Origin: Bacillota bacterium
GTDB lineage: Bacteria > Bacillota > Clostridia > Acetivibrionales > DSM-1351
DNA length: 64,000 nucleotides
Reading direction: 5' to 3'
Assembly: GCA_023409265.1 (NCBI GenBank)
Contig: JAEYHZ010000018.1
Location: 1 to 64,000 of the forward strand
The notes under the pieces: model-generated
Databases searched by the model: none
Told to the model about the DNA's origin: nothing
Seen by the model: the letters and a program-made list of their open reading frames with translations, nothing else
Position numbers and translations under genes: made by a program
Shown here: positions 7,345 through 16,388 of the stretch, in pieces
How the letters are laid out: each line of letters starts with the position of its first letter
How positions within the stretch are numbered: position 1 is the stretch's first letter

Positions 7345-8583
7345 ATGAAGGAAAATTGGAAAAAGAATATTATCCTTTTTTTAACCAGCCAGACTATTTC
7401 ACTATTCGGTTCTGCATTGGTACAGTATGCCATAATGTGGTACATTACTCTGCAAACAAAGTCAGGCATAATGATGACCATTTCAATAATCTGCGGCTTT
7501 GTTCCAACTTTTTTTCTCTCTCCCTTTGCAGGTGTTTGGGCAGACAGGTATAACCGTAAGCTGCTAATTATCTTATCGGATACACTTATAGCGTTATCGA
7601 CGCTGGTCTTAGCCATATTGTTCCTAAACGGACATAACTATATGTGGCTTTTGTTTGTCATTTCGTCCATACGTGCACTGGGAGGCGGGATTCAAACTCC
7701 TGCGGTGGGAGCGTTTATCCCTCAGATTGTTCCTGAAGATAAGCTGACAAGAGTAAATGGAACAAATGGCAGTATACAGTCATTGGTAATGCTTGTTGCA
7801 CCTATGATTAGCGGCGCACTTCTCACCCTTGCTCCACTGGAAATAATATTCTTCATAGATGTGGTTACCGCAGCAGTTGCAGTCGTTGTAATGCTTGTAT
7901 TCCTGAAAGTACCCGCCCATGAAAAGGCTTTACGGAAGGAAAAAGTCAATTATTTCAGCGATTTCAAACAGGGTCTTGCCTACATCCGGGATCACAGATA
8001 CATCAAGGGTTTCTTTATATTCTGTGGGATTTTTATGTTTTTTGTATCTCCTGCAGCTTTTTTGACTCCTCTGCAGGTGGCACGTACTTTCGGAGACGAT
8101 GTATGGAGACTCACTTTGATTGAAATAGTATTTTCAGCCGGTATGATGGTGGGTGGAATAATAATAGCGTCCTGGGGCGGATTTAAAAACAGAGTAAAAA
8201 CCATGACCTTTTCCTGCCTTATAATAGGACTTTGTACATTTGCACTGGGAGTTGTGCCTGTTTTCTGGATATACCTTCTCTTCATGCTGGTGACAGGTGC
8301 CACAATTCCGGGATTTAACACCCCATTTACTGTAATTTTGCAGGAGAAGGTTGAGGGTGAGTTTTTAGGGCGGGTATTTGGTATTTTCGGAATGATATCA
8401 AGCTCCATGATGCCGTTGGCAATGCTGTTTTTTGGTCCCATAGCAGATGAGGTGAAAATAGAGTGGCTGCTTATTGGAACGGGTATCATACTATTTATTC
8501 AAGGGTTTTTCCTTATAGGTAATAAACGGTTGTTGGAAGCGGGTGAACCTCTTATCACCTCCACAGAATTTGAAAAAAGTTAA
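7345..8583 (+). CDS. MFS efflux transporter, macrolide-efflux (Mef) type
   Basis: A 412-residue polytopic membrane protein with about 12 hydrophobic segments. The N-terminus (QTISLFGSALVQYAIMWYIT) and the loop WADRYNRKLLIILSD after TM2 match the MefA-like branch of the major facilitator family, which expels drugs by proton antiport. Substrate unknown; many clostridial members are annotated only as MFS transporters. AAAGGAG is seven bases before the ATG. It stands alone and ends at a good terminator. Confidence 0.82.
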   Translation: MKENWKKNIILFLTSQTISLFGSALVQYAIMWYITLQTKSGIMMTISIICGFVPTFFLSPFAGVWADRYNRKLLIILSDTLIALSTLVLAILFLNGHNYMWLLFVISSIRALGGGIQTPAVGAFIPQIVPEDKLTRVNGTNGSIQSLVMLVAPMISGALLTLAPLEIIFFIDVVTAAVAVVVMLVFLKVPAHEKALRKEKVNYFSDFKQGLAYIRDHRYIKGFFIFCGIFMFFVSPAAFLTPLQVARTFGDDVWRLTLIEIVFSAGMMVGGIIIASWGGFKNRVKTMTFSCLIIGLCTFALGVVPVFWIYLLFMLVTGATIPGFNTPFTVILQEKVEGEFLGRVFGIFGMISSSMMPLAMLFFGPIADEVKIEWLLIGTGIILFIQGFFLIGNKRLLEAGEPLITSTEFEKS

Positions 8584-8593
8584 TATAACATAG

Positions 8594-8635
8594 AATCTTT
8601 GAGAGCAAATATAATTTGTTTTCAAAGATTTTTTA
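8594..8635 (+). terminator. Rho-independent terminator
   Basis: aatctttga (8594-8602) pairs with tcaaagatt (8622-8630), with an inner gcaaat/atttgt pairing, followed by five T. It ends the MFS transcript. Confidence 0.8.
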
Positions 8636-8849
8636 ATTTTTATTTATTTGTATGTTTAAGTTTCCGATTTGGTGGTATTAATAGTCTGATTGTTATTCTT
8701 ACAATTTCCATAATTTTTATATGATATTAAATGTCAAAAACTTAACAAATTCATTGATTCTTTAGCAATTCTTTGATAAGATTATAACGATGTTCTGTAG
8801 AAATTTGTTGAAATTTGTAATTTTTTAGAATAAACTACTGGAGGAAGTT

Positions 8850-10937
8850 ATGAAAAATAATATTTTGGTTATCGGAGCTGGGTATGCAGGTATACTGACA
8901 GCAAAAAAGTTAGCTAAAAAGTTCAAGAAGAATAATGACGTAACTATCACCATCATTGATAAGAATCCCTTTCACACCATGCTGACCGAACTTCACGAAG
9001 TGGCAGCCAACCGTGTTGACGAGGACAGCATTAAAATAAGTTTAAAAAAGGTATTTGCAGGCAGAAAAGTTAATATTGTTATGGACGAGGTAAAGTCCAT
9101 CGACTTTAATAAACATAATGTAATTGGTGACAATAATCAATACAGCTACGATTACCTTGTAATCGCTGCCGGCTCCAAGCCGACATTTTTTGGTGTCCCC
9201 GGCGCAGAAGAGTTCACATTCAAACTCTGGTCCTACCAGGATGCAGTGAAATTGAAGGATCATATTCATAACTCCTTTAGATTGGCAGCTACTGAGACAA
9301 ATATTGAAAAGAAGAAAAAGCTTCTTTCATTCTATGTTGTGGGTGCAGGTTTTACCGGTGTTGAAATGGTGGGTGAACTGGCAGAATATGTTCCTCTGTT
9401 GTGTGAGAAATATGAAATCGACAGAGAACTTGTTGAAATTGTGAATGTCGATGTTCTGCAACGAGCTGTTCCAATACTACCGGAAAAACTTTCTGCAAAA
9501 GTAGAAAGACGTCTTGAAAAAATGGGCGTTAAACTAATGCTGAATACAGGAGTATGTGGCGTTGGTGCAGATTACATTGAAGTAAAAAAAGATAACGCTT
9601 GTGTCAGATATTCTGCAGGGACCGTTGTCTGGACTGCAGGAATAGAAGGTTCAGATATAACAAATGAAGCTGCCAGGTCACTTGAATCAGTGAGCAGGGG
9701 CAGAATCAAAACCGATTCCTTCCTGAGATCAACTGATAATGATCACGTCTATATTGTTGGAGACAATATGTTCTATATACCTGAAGGGGAAGAAAGACCT
9801 GTTCCTCAGATGGTAGAAAATTGTGAGCATAGTGCTGCCACATGTGCAAATAATATATATTGTGCAATTACAGGAAAAGGAGAGATGGAGGTATACAAAC
9901 CATCCTTCCACGGAGTCATGGTTTGTGTTGGCGGACGTTATGGCGTTGCAAGAGTTGGCCTGCCAAATCATATGTTTAACCTTCCGTCCTTCTTTGCAAT
10001 GTTTGCAAAGCATTTTATAAACATTATTTACTTTATACAGGTATTAGGCTGGAACAAGATATTCAGCTATGTAAAGCATGAGTTCTTTACCATAAGGAAC
10101 TGCCGCAGCTTTGTAGGAGGACATTTTTCCAACAGAACCCCAAGCTTCCTTCTTGTTGCACTAAGGGTATGGCTGGGTGCTGTGTGGCTGTTTGAAGGTA
10201 TTATGAAGATTGCTGAAGGCTGGTTGACCGCACCTAAACTTAAAGGCTTTTTCGGCGGAGCCGATTCGTGGTATAATAGTATCCTCAAGGTAGCTACCGA
10301 AGCCACAAATGGTGCGGGTGCACAAGCAGGCAAGGCTGCTGTGGATGCTGTTTCGTCAGCAACCGGTGATGCAGCTGCAAGTACAGCCCAGGCAGCAGCA
10401 AGCACCGTACAGGCAGCCGTTGATGCAGTGTCTGCTGCAACGGGAGCGGCAACAGACGGAGCTGTGCAGCAAGCTGTAAAATCTGTTGGTACAGCCATTA
10501 TGAACTTTGACTTTCTTGGTTTATTCCGTTTGATTTTTGTCAGCGGAAAGGACTTGGCTCATTCAACATTAAGTGATTATGCCTTTAGAATAGATGTACC
10601 TTTTATGAACTGGTTCTTAAGCAAATTTGTATTGGCCAATGATTCAGTTCAGATATTTATGCAGGGCTTCATTGTAATAGCAGAAATTCTGATAGGTCTG
10701 GCACTTATCGGAGGACTGTTTACCACACCTGCATCAGCATTATCTTTGGTACTGCAGTTTATGTTTGTATGCACCACAGGTCTGTATTTGGGAACCTTCT
10801 GGATGATATTTGCTGCAATTGCCGTATTGATAGGCGCTGGAAGAACCTTTGGACTTGACTACTATGCGATGCCGTTCTTAAAGAAACAATGGAAGAGATT
10901 ACCTATTGTGAGAAGGTTGTATATTTATAATGACTAA
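8850..10937 (+). CDS. ndh2: Type II NADH dehydrogenase fused to a DoxX-like membrane domain (EET Ndh2)
   Basis: A 695-residue protein that should oxidise NADH and pass electrons to a membrane quinone. Residues 1-380 are the flavoprotein: GAGYAG near residue 7 for FAD, VVGAGFTGVEMVGEL near 162 for NADH, and VYIVGDN near 302. From about residue 433 a membrane part with four or more hydrophobic helices (LRVWLGAVWLFEGIMKIAEG) resembles DoxX. Within it, residues about 483-550 are an Ala/Thr/Ser-rich amphipathic insert. First gene of the EET locus; the next gene overlaps it by eight bases. GGAGG precedes the ATG. The role follows the Ndh2 of Listeria flavin-based EET; here it is inferred from context. 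Confidence 0.88.
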   Translation: MKNNILVIGAGYAGILTAKKLAKKFKKNNDVTITIIDKNPFHTMLTELHEVAANRVDEDSIKISLKKVFAGRKVNIVMDEVKSIDFNKHNVIGDNNQYSYDYLVIAAGSKPTFFGVPGAEEFTFKLWSYQDAVKLKDHIHNSFRLAATETNIEKKKKLLSFYVVGAGFTGVEMVGELAEYVPLLCEKYEIDRELVEIVNVDVLQRAVPILPEKLSAKVERRLEKMGVKLMLNTGVCGVGADYIEVKKDNACVRYSAGTVVWTAGIEGSDITNEAARSLESVSRGRIKTDSFLRSTDNDHVYIVGDNMFYIPEGEERPVPQMVENCEHSAATCANNIYCAITGKGEMEVYKPSFHGVMVCVGGRYGVARVGLPNHMFNLPSFFAMFAKHFINIIYFIQVLGWNKIFSYVKHEFFTIRNCRSFVGGHFSNRTPSFLLVALRVWLGAVWLFEGIMKIAEGWLTAPKLKGFFGGADSWYNSILKVATEATNGAGAQAGKAAVDAVSSATGDAAASTAQAAASTVQAAVDAVSAATGAATDGAVQQAVKSVGTAIMNFDFLGLFRLIFVSGKDLAHSTLSDYAFRIDVPFMNWFLSKFVLANDSVQIFMQGFIVIAEILIGLALIGGLFTTPASALSLVLQFMFVCTTGLYLGTFWMIFAAIAVLIGAGRTFGLDYYAMPFLKKQWKRLPIVRRLYIYND

Positions 10938-11946
10938 CGAAAACGTGAAAAAACAGGATGACATTGAGTTGATTGTTTATGATGGAGCTTTGGAACTGGT
11001 AAGGGAAAAGGTAAACAAAGCATTATCCACTGCTCCTCTGATTATTCGTAAATATACCGAGCATCTTATGGCTTCTACAGGCAAATACATCAGGGCAGTA
11101 TCACTGCTCACATGTGCTCAAAACAGGGATGGACTGATTCATCCCAATGCAATAAGCTTTGCTGCTGCAATCGAGCTGCTGCACCTGGCGACACTGGTAC
11201 ATGATGATGTTATGGACAATGCAGGCGTTAGAAGAGGAAAGGTGACTCTTCAAAAAAAGTATGGAAAAAAAACAGCAGTTATATGCGGAGACTATCTGTT
11301 TAGTATCGCACTTAAAACAGGAGCTTCTGTCTCAAATAAAGAGGATTATATAAAGCTTAACATGCCGGACTATATCAGCAGAGTGTGTCTGGGTGAGCTG
11401 AACCAGCATATTAATAACGGATATCTGGATATATCCATATATAAATACTTTAAAATAATATCCGGAAAAACTGCGGCATTGTTTGAAGCCTCCTTTTGTG
11501 CCGGAGCAATTTTGAGCGGCTATGATAAAAACGGCAGGTTGGAGCAAGCTCCTGACAGTAATGATAAAACTGTCGGAAAATATAGGCGGTTGGGAAGGTA
11601 CATCGGAATGATTTTTCAAATCCAGGATGATTGCCTGGATTTTGAGAAAACCGAAGATGTGGCTAAAAAACCGGTGCAATCGGACTATCAGCAGGGAGTC
11701 GTCACATTGCCTCTGATACACGCCTTTAAGAACATGACGGGATTAAAAGAGAGGGCAAAACACCAAGAGCTTTCCAGGGAGGAAGTAAGTAGTGCGGTGG
11801 CTGAAACCGGCGGCCTGGACTTTACACATATGATAGCAAACAAGTATTATAAAAAATCAGTAAAGTTAATTGACGAACTTGATATTTCCCCGGATAAAAG
11901 GTCAAAGCTATTATATGTTCTCAATAAAGCGTATGGCAAATCCTGA
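10930..11946 (+). CDS. dmkB: Polyprenyl diphosphate synthase (DmkB-like)
   Basis: A 338-residue all-alpha prenyl chain synthase. Both Asp-rich motifs are present: DDVMD (in LVHDDVMDNAGVRRG) and DDCLD (in FQIQDDCLDF). The GKR motif near the N-terminus reads GKYIRA, which lacks one of the usual basic residues. It would make the long isoprenoid tail of a dedicated demethylmenaquinone. The start overlaps the end of ndh2 by eight bases, so the two are probably translationally coupled; no strong ribosome site is visible. Next comes the prenyltransferase that would use its product. Confidence 0.88.
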   Translation: MTNENVKKQDDIELIVYDGALELVREKVNKALSTAPLIIRKYTEHLMASTGKYIRAVSLLTCAQNRDGLIHPNAISFAAAIELLHLATLVHDDVMDNAGVRRGKVTLQKKYGKKTAVICGDYLFSIALKTGASVSNKEDYIKLNMPDYISRVCLGELNQHINNGYLDISIYKYFKIISGKTAALFEASFCAGAILSGYDKNGRLEQAPDSNDKTVGKYRRLGRYIGMIFQIQDDCLDFEKTEDVAKKPVQSDYQQGVVTLPLIHAFKNMTGLKERAKHQELSREEVSSAVAETGGLDFTHMIANKYYKKSVKLIDELDISPDKRSKLLYVLNKAYGKS

Positions 11947-11965
11947 TAATAGACAGGTGGATTGA

Positions 11966-12871
11966 ATGGTTTTAAAATTACTGGATTATATTGAGATAAA
12001 AACAAAAATTACCAGCATCTTTGCATTTTTGCTGACATTGGCATACATCTTTTATCTCCACAAACCTATAAACTGGGGTTTAACTGTCATATTCTTTATT
12101 TCGATGTTTGTATTCGATCTGACTACAACTGCGATAAATAATTATATCGATACAAAAACAAACCACCAGACCCTACAATTTAGAAGAAAAAATGCTCTGA
12201 TGATAATATATGTTTTATTTGCCCTATCAGCCGGCTTTGGTTTATATCTGGCATACCTTACCGATATTGTTGTTTTTTTACTGGGTGGAGTTTGCTTCCT
12301 ATGCGGAGTATTTTATACATTCGGCCCGGTTCCAATATCCAGGCAGCCATTAGGCGAACTGTTTTCAGGGGTATTTTACGGGCTGTTTATACCATTCATA
12401 CTTTTATATATAAACCTGCCCCGGGGAACATACCTTTCACTGCAGCTAAGTCTCAGTACTATCAGCATAGATCTGCATGTAATGCCGCTTTTGATTGTTA
12501 TTTTTTTATCAATAATTCCTATGTGCACTACAGCAAATATAATGCTGGCAAATAATATATGTGATGTGGATAAGGATATTGCAGTCATGCGTTATACGCT
12601 GCCTTACTATTTGGGAAACAGGGCATCACTGTATTTGTTTGCGGCGCTATACTACATTCCTTACGGGGCTGTTGTTTTGATGGTAGTTTTAAGAATGTTG
12701 TCGCCTATATGTCTAATCTCACTGTTTACACTCATATTGGTACAAAAAAATATTAATATTTTTTTCAAGCTGCAGGATAAAAGGCAGACATTTATATGTT
12801 CAATTAAAAACTATGTGATAATTATGGCCAGTATAACATTTCTGATTTTTATCAGCGGTCTGATAGGCTAG
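11966..12871 (+). CDS. dmkA: UbiA-family DHNA prenyltransferase (DmkA/MenA-like)
   Basis: A 301-residue membrane protein with about eight to nine hydrophobic segments. The two Asp-rich loops of UbiA enzymes are recognisable as NNYIDTKTN and NNICDVDKD. The reaction would attach a polyprenyl tail to 1,4-dihydroxy-2-naphthoate, giving the demethylmenaquinone used only by the EET chain. No other men genes are in the window, so naphthoate must come from elsewhere in the genome or from outside. Nineteen bases separate it from dmkB; GACAGGTGG precedes the ATG. Confidence 0.85.
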   Translation: MVLKLLDYIEIKTKITSIFAFLLTLAYIFYLHKPINWGLTVIFFISMFVFDLTTTAINNYIDTKTNHQTLQFRRKNALMIIYVLFALSAGFGLYLAYLTDIVVFLLGGVCFLCGVFYTFGPVPISRQPLGELFSGVFYGLFIPFILLYINLPRGTYLSLQLSLSTISIDLHVMPLLIVIFLSIIPMCTTANIMLANNICDVDKDIAVMRYTLPYYLGNRASLYLFAALYYIPYGAVVLMVVLRMLSPICLISLFTLILVQKNINIFFKLQDKRQTFICSIKNYVIIMASITFLIFISGLIG

Positions 12872-12933
12872 TAAGGTATGACGGCAGGAGCAGGTGCTTA
12901 AAATGCTGCTTTCCTGCGGATCCTGGAGGAAAC

Positions 12934-13326
12934 ATGAAGTTTTTTAAAAAAAGTGATCTGATTCTTGTTTTAGCTATCCTAATAATTGGTATATTATCTA
13001 TGTTTATATATAAATACAATTTTACCGGAAAGCCGGCAAGAGCTGAGATTTATTATAAATCCCAACTCATAAAAACAGTTGAGCTGGATAAAGGAATAGA
13101 TAAGGAATTTTCGATACCACAGAATGAAAATGTTATTTTCCATCTGGAAAAGGACGGCAGCATCTGTTTCGAACATTCCGACTGTCCCGATAAAATATGT
13201 GTTAAGACCGGTAAGCTTCATTCTGTGGGCCAATCTGCAGCATGCCTGCCAAACGAAATATTTTTGAAAATTGTACCTCAAGACAGCAGAAATGAGGATG
13301 ACATAGACATAGTGGCAGGACAGTGA
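12934..13326 (+). CDS. eetA: NusG-domain-II membrane-anchored protein (EetA-like)
   Basis: A 130-residue protein with one N-terminal membrane anchor (about residues 9-27) and an extracytoplasmic beta domain of the NusG_II type: EIYYKSQLIKTVEL, then a cysteine-bearing stretch CFEHSDCPDKICVKTGKL. Three to four cysteines (CPDKIC and neighbours) are typical of this family. In EET loci this protein is placed beside the Gx-type transporter and named EetA; its biochemical role is unsettled. GGAGG lies seven bases before the ATG. Confidence 0.8.
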   Translation: MKFFKKSDLILVLAILIIGILSMFIYKYNFTGKPARAEIYYKSQLIKTVELDKGIDKEFSIPQNENVIFHLEKDGSICFEHSDCPDKICVKTGKLHSVGQSAACLPNEIFLKIVPQDSRNEDDIDIVAGQ

Positions 13327-13369
13327 TTGCAACAGTAGGTCGGCGCCATGGAAAGGGCTAAGGAAACAA

Positions 13370-13903
13370 ATGATTAATACAGATAATATCTCAAGAACAA
13401 AGCTTATGGTTTTAACGGCGTTACTTTTTGCTGTTGCTTTAGTTTTGTCGGTAGTTGAAAACTCATTGCCATCTATAAGTTTTTTTCTTCCGGTGCCGGG
13501 GGTAAAGCTGGGATTATCAAACATAGCAGTAATGTATGCTCTATTTTTTCTAAATAAAAAACCTGCTTTTATCATTGCAGTATTGAAAGCAACATTTGTT
13601 TTAATTACAAGAGGCCCCATGGCAGCACTTTTAAGCCTTTGCGGCGGGGTCCTGTCAGTCTTGATAATGACTGTACTGATATTTATTTTTAAAGAAAGGA
13701 TATCCTATCTGGCTCTGAGTATTTTTGGATCAATAACTCACAATGTAGGACAATTTGTTGTTGTTTCATTAATTTATTCAGGGATTTACCTTTGGGCGTA
13801 TCTCCCTATCCTGCTTATTTCAGGCGTAATAGCAGGAATTGCAACAGCCACTCTTCTGAGATTTATTTTGCCGGCTTTCAACAGGCTGGTTTTAAATAAA
13901 TAA
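13370..13903 (+). CDS. eetB: Gx transporter family membrane protein (EetB-like)
   Basis: A 177-residue protein with five to six hydrophobic segments and the family signature PGVKLGLSNIAVMYALF, once annotated as heptaprenyl diphosphate synthase component I but resembling an ECF-type substrate-binding membrane unit. In EET loci this is EetB, which with EetA is needed for electrons to reach the surface flavoprotein. Start ATG 13370 follows AAGGA. It lies 43 bases after eetA and 30 before the lipoprotein gene. Confidence 0.82.
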   Translation: MINTDNISRTKLMVLTALLFAVALVLSVVENSLPSISFFLPVPGVKLGLSNIAVMYALFFLNKKPAFIIAVLKATFVLITRGPMAALLSLCGGVLSVLIMTVLIFIFKERISYLALSIFGSITHNVGQFVVVSLIYSGIYLWAYLPILLISGVIAGIATATLLRFILPAFNRLVLNK

Positions 13904-13933
13904 TAAATTAATATTCTATATGGAGGAACTACT

Positions 13934-15031
13934 ATGAAGAAATTACTTTCACTTGTACTGGTTTTAGTTCTGGCAGTGACCTTTGTTGCCGGCTGTGGAT
14001 CAACAAGTTCTGAAACAAGCGCAGAATCCAGTGCTGCAAGCACTGCGGCAAGCTCAGAATCAAGTACAGCACCAAGCACTACAGCCACTACTGAACCAAG
14101 CACTGCTGATGCAGTAAAAACAGGTCTTGCTGTAACCTCATCAATTGCAAAGTCAACTGATGCAGGAGAAAAAGACGGTCTGGCACAGGTTGACTCTGTT
14201 GTTGTAGCAGTTACTGTAGATAAGGACGGAAAAATAGTTAAGTGTGCAATTGACGCAGCTCAAACAAAAATAAACTTCTCTAAAGAAGGAAAAATTTTAA
14301 CTGATAAAAAAACCACTGTCAAATCCAAACAGGAATTAGGAACTGAATATGGAATGCAGAAGGCTTCAAAGATCGGCAAAGAATGGAATGAACAGGCTAA
14401 TGCATTTGCTGACTACGTTGTTGGTAAAACAATTGATGAAGTAAAGGGTATTGCTGTTAATGAAGAAGGAGTTACAACAGACAAGGAATTGTCAACTTCT
14501 GTTACTGTACATATTTCTGATTTCGTTAGCACCCTTGAAAAGGCAGTTAAGAATGCAAAAGATTTAGGTGCCAAAGCAAGTGACAAACTTGGTCTTGGAG
14601 TGTCCACAAGCATTTCAAACTCTGCTGATGTTGGTGAAAAAGACGGTGTTGCCCAGGCTTACACCAACTATACTGCTACAACCTTTGATGCTGCCGGTAA
14701 GGTTACAAGCTCTGTTATAGATGCATCACAGTCAAATGTGAACTTCAATAAGGAAGGAAAAATTACTTCTGATTTGAAAGCTCCTTTACAGACAAAGGTA
14801 GAATTAGGTGAAGCGTATGGTATGAAGAAGGCGTCAAAAATCGGTAAAGAGTGGTCTGAACAATCAGATGCCTTCTCAAAATATGTTGTTGGAAAGACTG
14901 TAGATGAGATAAAAGGTATCGCAGTAAATGAAGAAGGTGTTCCAACGGTTGCTGATTTAACAAGTTCAGTAACTGTTCACATCACAGATTTCACTAGCGT
15001 AATAGAAAAGGCTTCAAAAACTGCCAAGTAA
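13934..15031 (+). CDS. pplA: Surface lipoprotein with two FMN-carrier repeats (PplA-like)
   Basis: A 365-residue lipoprotein: signal peptide with lipobox VAGC and lipid-attached Cys21, then a Ser/Thr/Ala-rich linker to about residue 58, then two homologous domains of about 140 residues (about 60-200 and 220-360). Each contains AxVDSVVV/AYTNYTA strands, KASKIGKEW, YVVGKTxDExKGIAVNEEGV and ends in STSVTVHI or TSSVTVHI. In Listeria, PplA carries two covalent FMN groups added by an ApbE-type enzyme; the SVT triplet in each repeat is my candidate attachment region, since the classical SGAT form is absent. It is the likely terminal carrier of the EET chain. GGAGG precedes the ATG. Confidence 0.85.
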   Translation: MKKLLSLVLVLVLAVTFVAGCGSTSSETSAESSAASTAASSESSTAPSTTATTEPSTADAVKTGLAVTSSIAKSTDAGEKDGLAQVDSVVVAVTVDKDGKIVKCAIDAAQTKINFSKEGKILTDKKTTVKSKQELGTEYGMQKASKIGKEWNEQANAFADYVVGKTIDEVKGIAVNEEGVTTDKELSTSVTVHISDFVSTLEKAVKNAKDLGAKASDKLGLGVSTSISNSADVGEKDGVAQAYTNYTATTFDAAGKVTSSVIDASQSNVNFNKEGKITSDLKAPLQTKVELGEAYGMKKASKIGKEWSEQSDAFSKYVVGKTVDEIKGIAVNEEGVPTVADLTSSVTVHITDFTSVIEKASKTAK

Positions 15032-15094
15032 AATGGAAAGTTATTTTTCATCATTACCAGGTAAATAAAAAGTATTTAATTGGTATAATATAAT

Positions 15095-15278
15095 GAGGCA
15101 ATAGATGTCCAGGGTCTGCCTGAGGGCATCTTTGCCTTGTTGAAATACATATAAGGTAAGAAATTTTTCTATAGACGAAAAACTTTCAAGAACGTGAAAA
15201 CGTTCTATTGAACCTATACCTTATAAGACAAAAGTAAAAACAAACAGTTATGAGAGGTAGTTTTTGAACTACCTCTCA
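15095..15278 (+). promoter_or_regulatory. Structured leader between pplA and the flavin transferase gene
   Basis: Four pairings can be drawn in 267 bases of non-coding DNA: aggcaa/ttgcct (15096-15101, 15132-15137) with gatg/catc inside; tataaggta/taccttata (15150-15158, 15217-15225); agaacg/cgttct (15190-15195, 15202-15207); and a 12-bp stem tgagaggtagtt/aactacctctca (15251-15262, 15267-15278) ending 20 bases before the next start. None is followed by a good T-run. It may be an RNA switch, a processing site or a stability element; it does not match the FMN riboswitch. Confidence 0.5.
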
Positions 15279-15298
15279 AACCTTATTGAGGTGAGAAT

Positions 15299-16348
15299 TT
15301 GTTTAAGAAGATTATTGCAACTTTATTGATTGTTTCATTTGCTTTAAATGTCGGTGCCTGCGGTGCCAACCAGGAAAAGAAACGCTATGAGGCCCAGTTT
15401 CTCAAGCTTTTTGATACCGTGACACAAATTGTGGCATATTCGGACAGCAAGGAAGCTTTCACAAAGCATTCCCAGTTAATTTATGATACACTTAAGGAGT
15501 ATCATCAGTTGTATGACATATATAATGACTATCCAGGTATAAATAATATTAAGACAATAAATGATAATGCAGGTATTAAGCCTGTCAAGGTAGATAAGAA
15601 AATTATTGACCTACTTCTTTTTGCGAAGAAGTGGTATAAAGATACAGATGGCAAATTGAATGTGGCTTTGGGAGCAGTTCTTAAAATCTGGCATAAGCAC
15701 AGGGAAGAGGGAATTGAAGATGAAGCCGCAGCAACACTCCCTGATATTGCGGAGTTGAAGGAAGCAAACAAACATACCGATATAAATAAGGTAATAATTG
15801 ATCAGGCAAACTCAACGGTTTTTCTGGAGGATCCCAAAATGAGTCTGGACGTTGGTGGTGTTGGAAAAGGATATGCCACCGAACAGGTTTGCCTTACTGC
15901 CATTAAGAACGGCTTTACTTCAGGCCTGATAAGTGTTGGTGGAAATGTCAGGGCCATTGGAGGTAAAGGTACACCCGAAAATATGTGGAATGTTGGAGTT
16001 CAAAATCCTGACAAGGAAAGTCAGACAAAAACCTTGAACGTGTTAAATTTAAATGATATGTCTCTGGTTTCAAGCGGGATATATGAAAGGTACTATGTTG
16101 TAAATGGGAAAAAATACCATCACATAATTGATCCTGATACTTTATTTCCTGCTGATAATTATGCACAGGTAACCATACTCTGCAAAGATTCCGGAGTTGC
16201 CGATGCAATGGCAAAAGCAGCTTTTATACTCCCATTTGACAAAGCTCTGAAGTATATAAACAGTTACCCGGATGTAGAGGCAATGTGGGTTTTCAAAGAT
16301 GGTACAATTAAATACAGTGATGGCTTTGAAAAGTTTTTAAAGAAGTAG
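15299..16348 (+). CDS. fmnB: Lipoprotein FAD:protein FMN transferase (ApbE family, FmnB-like)
   Basis: A 349-residue ApbE enzyme that moves FMN from FAD to Thr/Ser of extracytoplasmic proteins, with Mg. Signal peptide with lipobox VGAC (Cys21) places it outside the membrane. Core motifs: SLDVGGVGKGYATEQ (about 180-195), GLISVGGNVRAIGG, VSSGIYERYY, HHIIDPDT. The gene follows the PplA-like lipoprotein, its presumed substrate. The start is TTG at 15299 after TTGAGGTG; no ATG is nearby. The usual ApbE active-site residues appear present. Transcription may continue from pplA or begin in the structured leader. Confidence 0.88.
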   Translation: MFKKIIATLLIVSFALNVGACGANQEKKRYEAQFLKLFDTVTQIVAYSDSKEAFTKHSQLIYDTLKEYHQLYDIYNDYPGINNIKTINDNAGIKPVKVDKKIIDLLLFAKKWYKDTDGKLNVALGAVLKIWHKHREEGIEDEAAATLPDIAELKEANKHTDINKVIIDQANSTVFLEDPKMSLDVGGVGKGYATEQVCLTAIKNGFTSGLISVGGNVRAIGGKGTPENMWNVGVQNPDKESQTKTLNVLNLNDMSLVSSGIYERYYVVNGKKYHHIIDPDTLFPADNYAQVTILCKDSGVADAMAKAAFILPFDKALKYINSYPDVEAMWVFKDGTIKYSDGFEKFLKK

Positions 16349-16388
16349 TCTATACGGTATATAAATTTAAGATAAGAGGTGTGGGGGC

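Noticed and set aside
10067..10498. Minus-strand Ala-rich frame
   Set aside because: Mirror of the Ala-rich insert of Ndh2; no start signals.
15192..15207. CcpA cre site
   Set aside because: TGAAAACGTTCTAT lacks the terminal CA and the bases are explained by a hairpin.
15095..15278. FMN riboswitch before the flavin transferase gene
   Set aside because: The conserved FMN-aptamer words (AGGG, GAAAUUCCC, CCGGCGGU) are absent.
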